Shown here in pieces: positions 59,516 to 64,000 of a DNA stretch of 64,000 bases (position 1 is its first letter; every line of letters starts with the position of its first letter). The position numbers were made by a program, and so were the translations under genes. The DNA is from Hoeflea sp. (lineage in GTDB: Bacteria > Pseudomonadota > Alphaproteobacteria > Rhizobiales > Rhizobiaceae): assembly GCF_002733955.1 (NCBI RefSeq), contig NZ_NVXQ01000021.1:1-64000 (forward strand). Reading direction: 5' to 3'. The notes beneath the pieces were generated by a model, which was not told the DNA's origin, made no database searches, and was given only the letters and a program-made list of their open reading frames with translations.

Positions 59516-60220
59516 ATGATTGTCAGATTGCTCCTGGCGGCCCTGGCCGCCGGGCTGATTGCCGGTATGGCAATGACGCCCGCTCAATATGTCAAGACCA
59601 TCCCGTTGATCATGCAGGCCGAAGCCTATGAGAATGGCGAGGCTGGTCACGCGCATGATGCTGCAGAAGCTGGCGCGGCGCATGAGCATGCGGAAGACTC
59701 CATGCTCGGCTTCGGCCGGTTCTGGGACACCGTTCTCGCCAATCTGGTTGCCGGCGCAGGCTTCGCGTTGATGCTGGCCGCCGTGGCGCTGATCATGGGC
59801 GTCGAACTGCCCGCCGGGCGCGAGGCCATCATGCGTGGGCTGCTGCTCGGGGCAGGGGCGTGGTTCTGCGTCCAGCTCGCGCCGTCATTGAGCCTGCCGC
59901 CAGCCGTCCCCGGGTTCCCCTATGCCGATCTCGGCGACCGCCAGAGCTGGTGGATGATCACGGTTGCGGCCTCCGCGGTTGGGCTGTGGTGCCTGGTGAT
60001 GAGGCCGGAGTGGGTTTTGAAGGTGCTGGGGCTCGTGATCATCGTCGCACCGCATCTCTGGGGCTCGCCTGTTCCCGAGGATCTCGCGAGTGAAGTGCCG
60101 GCCTATATCGCGTCGGCCTACGCGGCTGCGTCGCTGGCAACCACGCTGTTCTTCTGGCTGCTGCTTGGCGGGTTGCTCGGTTACTTCCTGTCGCGGGTTC
60201 CCGAGGAAGCCGCGGCGTGA
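59516..60220 (+). CDS. cbtA: CbtA, predicted cobalt transporter
   Basis: Encodes 234 residues with about five to six membrane segments. Between the first and second lies a His/Glu-rich loop ([18 protein letters not shown], residues about 44-61), a likely cobalt-binding site. The family is repeatedly encoded under cobalamin riboswitches and is predicted to import cobalt. Its stop overlaps the start of cobP (GTGA). Confidence 0.92.
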   Translation: MIVRLLLAALAAGLIAGMAMTPAQYVKTIPLIMQAEAYENGEAGHAHDAAEAGAAHEHAEDSMLGFGRFWDTVLANLVAGAGFALMLAAVALIMGVELPAGREAIMRGLLLGAGAWFCVQLAPSLSLPPAVPGFPYADLGDRQSWWMITVAASAVGLWCLVMRPEWVLKVLGLVIIVAPHLWGSPVPEDLASEVPAYIASAYAAASLATTLFFWLLLGGLLGYFLSRVPEEAAA

Positions 60221-60741
60221 GCAATCGCCTGCCACCGGTGACACTGGTGCTGGGCGGCGCCCGCTCGGGCAAATCCGCCTTTGCCGAAAAACTGGTGGAG
60301 GCGGCTTTTCCGGCACGGCTCTATCTGGCCACCGGCCAGGCCTGGGACGAGGAGATGCGGAGCCGCATTTCCTCGCATCAGGCGCGGCGCGGCGAGGGCT
60401 GGCAGACAGTCGAAGCACCGGTGAAGCTGGCGGAGGCGCTGCTTGCAAACACAAGGGCTGACCGCCCGGTGCTGGTGGATTGCCTGACGCTATGGGTGAC
60501 CAACCTGATGCTGGGCGAGGAAGATCTGGACGCTGCCTTTGACGGGCTTTGCGCCGCACTGCCGGGGCTTCCCGCACCTGTAGTTATTGTATCGAATGAG
60601 GTGGGGCTTGGCATCGTGCCTGACAACGCCATGGCGCGGGCGTTTCGCGACCATGCCGGACGTCTCCACCAGAAAATTGCGGGCTTGGCTGACGAGGTCT
60701 ATTTCGTCGCCGCCGGCCTGCCACTCAAAATGAAGGGCTGA
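60217..60741 (+). CDS. cobP: Bifunctional adenosylcobinamide kinase/guanylyltransferase
   Basis: Encodes 174 residues from a GTG overlapping the cbtA stop by 4 bases. Phosphorylates adenosylcobinamide and adds GMP, preparing the lower-loop attachment. P-loop GGARSGKS at about residue 13, then [14 protein letters not shown], and [12 protein letters not shown] (the conserved CobU block). Full family length. Confidence 0.94.
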   Translation: MSNRLPPVTLVLGGARSGKSAFAEKLVEAAFPARLYLATGQAWDEEMRSRISSHQARRGEGWQTVEAPVKLAEALLANTRADRPVLVDCLTLWVTNLMLGEEDLDAAFDGLCAALPGLPAPVVIVSNEVGLGIVPDNAMARAFRDHAGRLHQKIAGLADEVYFVAAGLPLKMKG

Positions 60742-60745
60742 GGCC

Positions 60746-61804
60746 ATGAATGGTTCGAAAATTCCCGCCACTGTCATCACCGGCTTTCTCGGTGCGGGCA
60801 AAACCACGCTGATCCGGCACATGCTGGCCAATGCCAAGGGCAAGCGGATTGCGCTGATCATCAATGAATTCGGCGATCTGGGCGTCGATGGCGATGTGCT
60901 GAAAGGCTGCGGCGACGAGGTGTGTAGCGCCGACGATATCGTCGAGCTGACCAATGGCTGCATCTGCTGCACGGTGGCAGATGATTTCATCCCGACCATG
61001 GAACAGCTGCTGGCGCGCAAGGACCGGCCCGATCACATCGTCATCGAGACCTCCGGCCTGGCGCTGCCGCAGCCGCTGGTCGCCGCCTTCAACTGGCCCG
61101 GCATCAAGACGCAGGTCACTGTCGATGGCGTGGTCACCGTGGTCGACAGCGCGGCTGTCGCCGCCGGCCGCTTTGCCCATGATCACGACAAGCTCGATGC
61201 GCAACGCCTGGCAGACGAGGGTCTTGATCATGAAAGCCCGCTTGAGGAGCTGTTCGAAGATCAGCTGACGGCTGCGGATCTCATCATTCTCAACAAGGCG
61301 GACCTGATCGGAGCGGCGGAACTGGATGGTGTGAGGGCCGGGATCGCCGGGCATCTCACGCGCAAGCCGGTCTTCGTGGAAGCGCGGCAGGGCGAGGTGG
61401 CGCCGGAAGTTTTGCTTGGCCTCGGCATCGGGACCGAAGACGATATTGCCAACCGCAAATCACATCACGAGCTGCATCACGAAGACGGTCACGAGCATGA
61501 CCACGATCATGACGAGTTCGAGAGCTTCGTTGTTTCGCTCGGACCGGTCACGGATGCGGCAGCGTTTACCGAAGGCCTCAGGAACCTGATCGTCACGCAC
61601 GATATCCTGCGGCTCAAGGGCTTTGCCGACATGGCCGGCAAGCCGATGCGGATGGTGGTTCAGGCCGTTGGCAGCCGCATCGACACGCATTTCGACCGCC
61701 CCTGGGGACCTGGTGAAACCCGCGAAACACGCCTCGTGGTGATCGGCCTGCACGATATCGATGAGGCCGCGATCCGTGAAAGCCTGGCCGGGCTGACCGG
61801 ATAA
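60746..61804 (+). CDS. cobW: CobW, metal-binding GTPase
   Basis: Encodes 352 residues. G3E GTPase: Walker A GFLGAGKT (residues 13-20), the CxCC metal motif Cys72, Cys74, Cys75 (NGCICCTV), NKAD near 182, and a His/Asp-rich stretch around residues 235-252 (HHELHHEDGHEHDHDHDE) that can bind metal. In aerobic cobalamin synthesis CobW is thought to deliver cobalt to the CobNST chelatase. Its stop overlaps the cobN start by one base. Confidence 0.94.
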   Translation: MNGSKIPATVITGFLGAGKTTLIRHMLANAKGKRIALIINEFGDLGVDGDVLKGCGDEVCSADDIVELTNGCICCTVADDFIPTMEQLLARKDRPDHIVIETSGLALPQPLVAAFNWPGIKTQVTVDGVVTVVDSAAVAAGRFAHDHDKLDAQRLADEGLDHESPLEELFEDQLTAADLIILNKADLIGAAELDGVRAGIAGHLTRKPVFVEARQGEVAPEVLLGLGIGTEDDIANRKSHHELHHEDGHEHDHDHDEFESFVVSLGPVTDAAAFTEGLRNLIVTHDILRLKGFADMAGKPMRMVVQAVGSRIDTHFDRPWGPGETRETRLVVIGLHDIDEAAIRESLAGLTG

Positions 61805-64000
61805 TGCATCTGCTTGTCGCACAAAAGGGAAGCCTGAGCGATGGCGACGAGGCCGTCGATCTTGGCCAGAGCCCGGGCGACATCCTGTTTCTCAGCGCCG
61901 CGGACACCGAGCTTGCCAGCATCGCGGCAGCACGGCAGACCACCGGGCGGCTCAACTGGCGGCTGGCAAGCCTGAGCGATCTCAAGCATCCGATGTCGGT
62001 CGACACCTTTGTCGCCCGGATGGCGCCAAAGGCGAAGCTGATCATTGTGCGGGCGCTCGGCGGGGCAAGTTATTTTGCCTATGCGCTCGAAAGCCTGCAT
62101 GCGGCGGCGTCCACACATGCCATAAAGCTGGCGGCGCTGCCCGGCGATGACCGGCCGGATCCGGGGCTCGAACCGCTGTCGACGCTGGACCCGGCGGCAC
62201 GTGACCAGCTCTGGGGCTATCTGATCGAAGGCGGGGCGGAGAATGCGCGCGGGCTGATCGAGTACGCCGAGGCGCTGCTTGATGGCGGCGAGAAACCCGC
62301 ACCGGCGGCTCCCCTGCTCAAGGCCGGGCTGTGGCATCCGCAAGTGAGCAATCCGGCACTGGCGGATCTGAGCAGGGACTGGATTCCGGGCGCGCCGGTG
62401 GCGGTGCTCTGTTTTTACCGGGCGCTGGTGCAAAGCGGACAGACTGCTCCGGTGGCGGCCCTGTGCGGCGGGCTGAAAGCACAAGGCGTTAACGCGCTGC
62501 CGGTGTTTGTCTCGAGCCTCAAGGATCCGGTCTCGGTCGGCACCGTTGAGGCGATCTTCGCCGATGCACCGCCGGATGTGGTGGTCAATGCCACCGGCTT
62601 TGCGGTGTCGTCTCCGGGCGGGGCGACCAAGGGCACGGTGCTGGAAACGACCGGTGCGCCGGTGTTGCAGGCGGTGTTTGCCGGAGGCGGTCGCGAGGCC
62701 TGGGCAGGGTCGCAACAGGGTCTGACCTCGCGTGACCTCGCCATGCATGTGGTCTTGCCGGAGGTCGATGGCCGGGTGCTTTCCCGCGCGGTGTCGTTCA
62801 AGTCTGCGGCGCGGTTTGATGAGACGGTTGAAGCCAATATCGTCACCCATGCGCCGGAGTCTGACCGGGTTCAATTCGTTGCCGAGCTTGCTGCGCGCTG
62901 GGCCCGGTTGCGGCGGACGCCAGCGCCGGATCGCCGGGTGGCAATCATATTGGCCAATTATCCCAATCGTGACGGACGCATCGCCAATGGCGTCGGGCTC
63001 GATACGCCGGCGGGCACGATCGAGGTGCTGAAAGCCATGGCCGAGGCCGGATACCAGACCGGTGAGCTGCCCGAAGACGGCGATGGGCTGGTGACGGCGC
63101 TGAAGGCCGGGCCGACCAATGCGATCCGTGACGACCGCAGCGGTGGGGTTCCTCTTTCGCTTGAGGACTACCGGGCGTTTTTCAATACGCTTGATCCGAG
63201 CATTAAAGCGGCCGTGACCGAGCGCTGGGGCGCGCCGGAAGCCGATCCGTTCTACCGCGACGGGGTGTTTCATCTGGGGCTGTTGACCTTCGGCAATGTC
63301 GCGGTCGGCATCCAGCCGGCGCGCGGCTACAACATCGATCCGAAAGCCAGCTATCACGCGCCGGATCTGGTGCCGCCGCACGGCTATTTCGCGTTTTATG
63401 CCTGGCTGCGGCAGCAGTTTGATGTCCACGCGGTGGTGCATATGGGCAAGCACGGCAATCTTGAATGGCTGCCGGGCAAAGCGCTGGCGCTGTCGCGAGC
63501 CTGCTATCCCGAGGCGGTGCTTGGGGCCATGCCGCATGTCTATCCGTTCATCGTCAATGATCCGGGCGAGGGGACGCAGGCCAAGCGGCGGACATCGGCT
63601 GTGATCATCGACCATCTGACGCCGCCGCTGACCCGGGCGGAAAGCTACGGTCCGCTCAAGGATCTCGAGGCGCTGGTTGACGAGTTCTACGAAGCCTCCG
63701 GCCACGATCCGCGGCGGCTGAAATTGCTGAAAACCCAGATCCTCGATCTGGTGCGCGATATCGGTCTTGATAGCGACGCCGGCATTGCGCCGGGCGATGA
63801 TGACGATCTGGCGCTGGAAAAACTCGACGCCTGGCTGTGCGATCTCAAGGAAATGCAGATCCGCGACGGGCTGCACATCTTCGGCAAATCGCCTGAGGGT
63901 GGGTTGCTGACCGATCTCACCGTGGCGCTGGCGCGGATCAAGCGCGGTGAAGCGCCGGGTGACGACAGCCTGCAGCGGGCGATTGCGCGGGATGCGTTGA
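61804..64000 (+). CDS. cobN: Cobaltochelatase subunit CobN, 5' part (runs off the window)
   Basis: The frame from ATG 61804 is open to the window end, giving about 732 residues of an expected 1250-1280. CobN/Mg-chelatase H-type features: VVHMGKHGNLEWLPGKALAL (near residue 547), GVFHLGLLTFGNVAVGIQP, and the preceding NYPNRDGRIANGVGLDTPA. With CobS and CobT it inserts cobalt into hydrogenobyrinate a,c-diamide, marking the aerobic cobalamin route. The start overlaps the cobW stop (TAATG). Confidence 0.94.
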   Translation, partial: MHLLVAQKGSLSDGDEAVDLGQSPGDILFLSAADTELASIAAARQTTGRLNWRLASLSDLKHPMSVDTFVARMAPKAKLIIVRALGGASYFAYALESLHAAASTHAIKLAALPGDDRPDPGLEPLSTLDPAARDQLWGYLIEGGAENARGLIEYAEALLDGGEKPAPAAPLLKAGLWHPQVSNPALADLSRDWIPGAPVAVLCFYRALVQSGQTAPVAALCGGLKAQGVNALPVFVSSLKDPVSVGTVEAIFADAPPDVVVNATGFAVSSPGGATKGTVLETTGAPVLQAVFAGGGREAWAGSQQGLTSRDLAMHVVLPEVDGRVLSRAVSFKSAARFDETVEANIVTHAPESDRVQFVAELAARWARLRRTPAPDRRVAIILANYPNRDGRIANGVGLDTPAGTIEVLKAMAEAGYQTGELPEDGDGLVTALKAGPTNAIRDDRSGGVPLSLEDYRAFFNTLDPSIKAAVTERWGAPEADPFYRDGVFHLGLLTFGNVAVGIQPARGYNIDPKASYHAPDLVPPHGYFAFYAWLRQQFDVHAVVHMGKHGNLEWLPGKALALSRACYPEAVLGAMPHVYPFIVNDPGEGTQAKRRTSAVIIDHLTPPLTRAESYGPLKDLEALVDEFYEASGHDPRRLKLLKTQILDLVRDIGLDSDAGIAPGDDDDLALEKLDAWLCDLKEMQIRDGLHIFGKSPEGGLLTDLTVALARIKRGEAPGDDSLQRAIARDAL

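Noticed and set aside
61660-63876. A 738-codon minus-strand open frame
   Set aside because: Antisense shadow of cobN, which is open through the window end and overlaps cobW by one base in the standard operon order.

Overview
The window looks like chromosomal DNA of an alphaproteobacterium of the Hyphomicrobiales (Rhizobiales), most likely a Rhizobiaceae or Hoeflea-like, possibly marine, organism. The reasons are the GC-rich coding bias, the rhizobial-style intergenic repeats (CTCCCCC/GGGGGAG and GCATGTC types), and gene families common in that order (DUF1127 next to LysR, ExoD, CbtAB, CobN-type aerobic cobalamin synthesis, Bmt). This placement is inferred from gene content, not from a marker gene. 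I see no rRNA, CRISPR array, prophage or complete insertion sequence.

Layout. 1-3.2 kb is repeat-rich and gene-poor, with two hypothetical genes. 3.2-10.7 kb holds small secreted proteins, a nuclease/phosphatase-fold protein, a Nudix protein, a PhzF protein, tRNA-Lys(CTT), a large membrane protein and a DUF1611 (DgcN-like) protein. 10.7-18.6 kb is a long operon for an acyl-CoA synthetase plus a LivFGHMK-type importer with an embedded VOC protein. 18.7-25.6 kb carries a TetR regulator, isovaleryl-CoA dehydrogenase and both methylcrotonyl-CoA carboxylase subunits (leucine/isovalerate catabolism), interrupted by two PIN-domain toxin-antitoxin pairs. Nearly the same palindrome precedes the synthetase operon and the tetR gene, so the whole 10.7-25.6 kb block may form one regulon. 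25.7-40.9 kb is mixed: DUF924, a mechanosensitive channel, DUF523, a dimethylglycine/sarcosine-dehydrogenase-type flavoprotein, a TetR/VOC divergent pair, a vWA-like protein, two double-receiver response regulators, a GlxA/GbdR-type regulator, a DUF1127/LysR pair and an MFS transporter.

40.9-56.4 kb is the most interesting part: a corrinoid-dependent methyl-transfer module with betaine uptake. It contains a non-pyrrolysine MttB-family methyltransferase, its corrinoid protein, a methyltetrahydrofolate methyltransferase, a RACo-type reductive activator, MetF plus a separate MetV-like zinc/Fe-S protein, a 'virulence factor' family protein, DUF1638, a dicluster ferredoxin, betaine-homocysteine methyltransferase and a ProXWV transporter. 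Together these could import glycine betaine (or a related quaternary amine), move methyl groups to tetrahydrofolate via cobalamin or to homocysteine, and oxidise them. Dimethylglycine could be finished by the flavoprotein at 30.2-32.8 kb. Four proteins of the module carry Arg/Gly-rich tails, and two of its promoters share an ATAAAGATATCCTTAT-type palindrome.

57-64 kb is cobalamin metabolism. It has cobQ, then a well-conserved cobalamin riboswitch ahead of cbtB-cbtA-cobP-cobW-cobN (cobN runs off the window). This would supply cobalt import and the cofactor needed by the methyl-transfer module.
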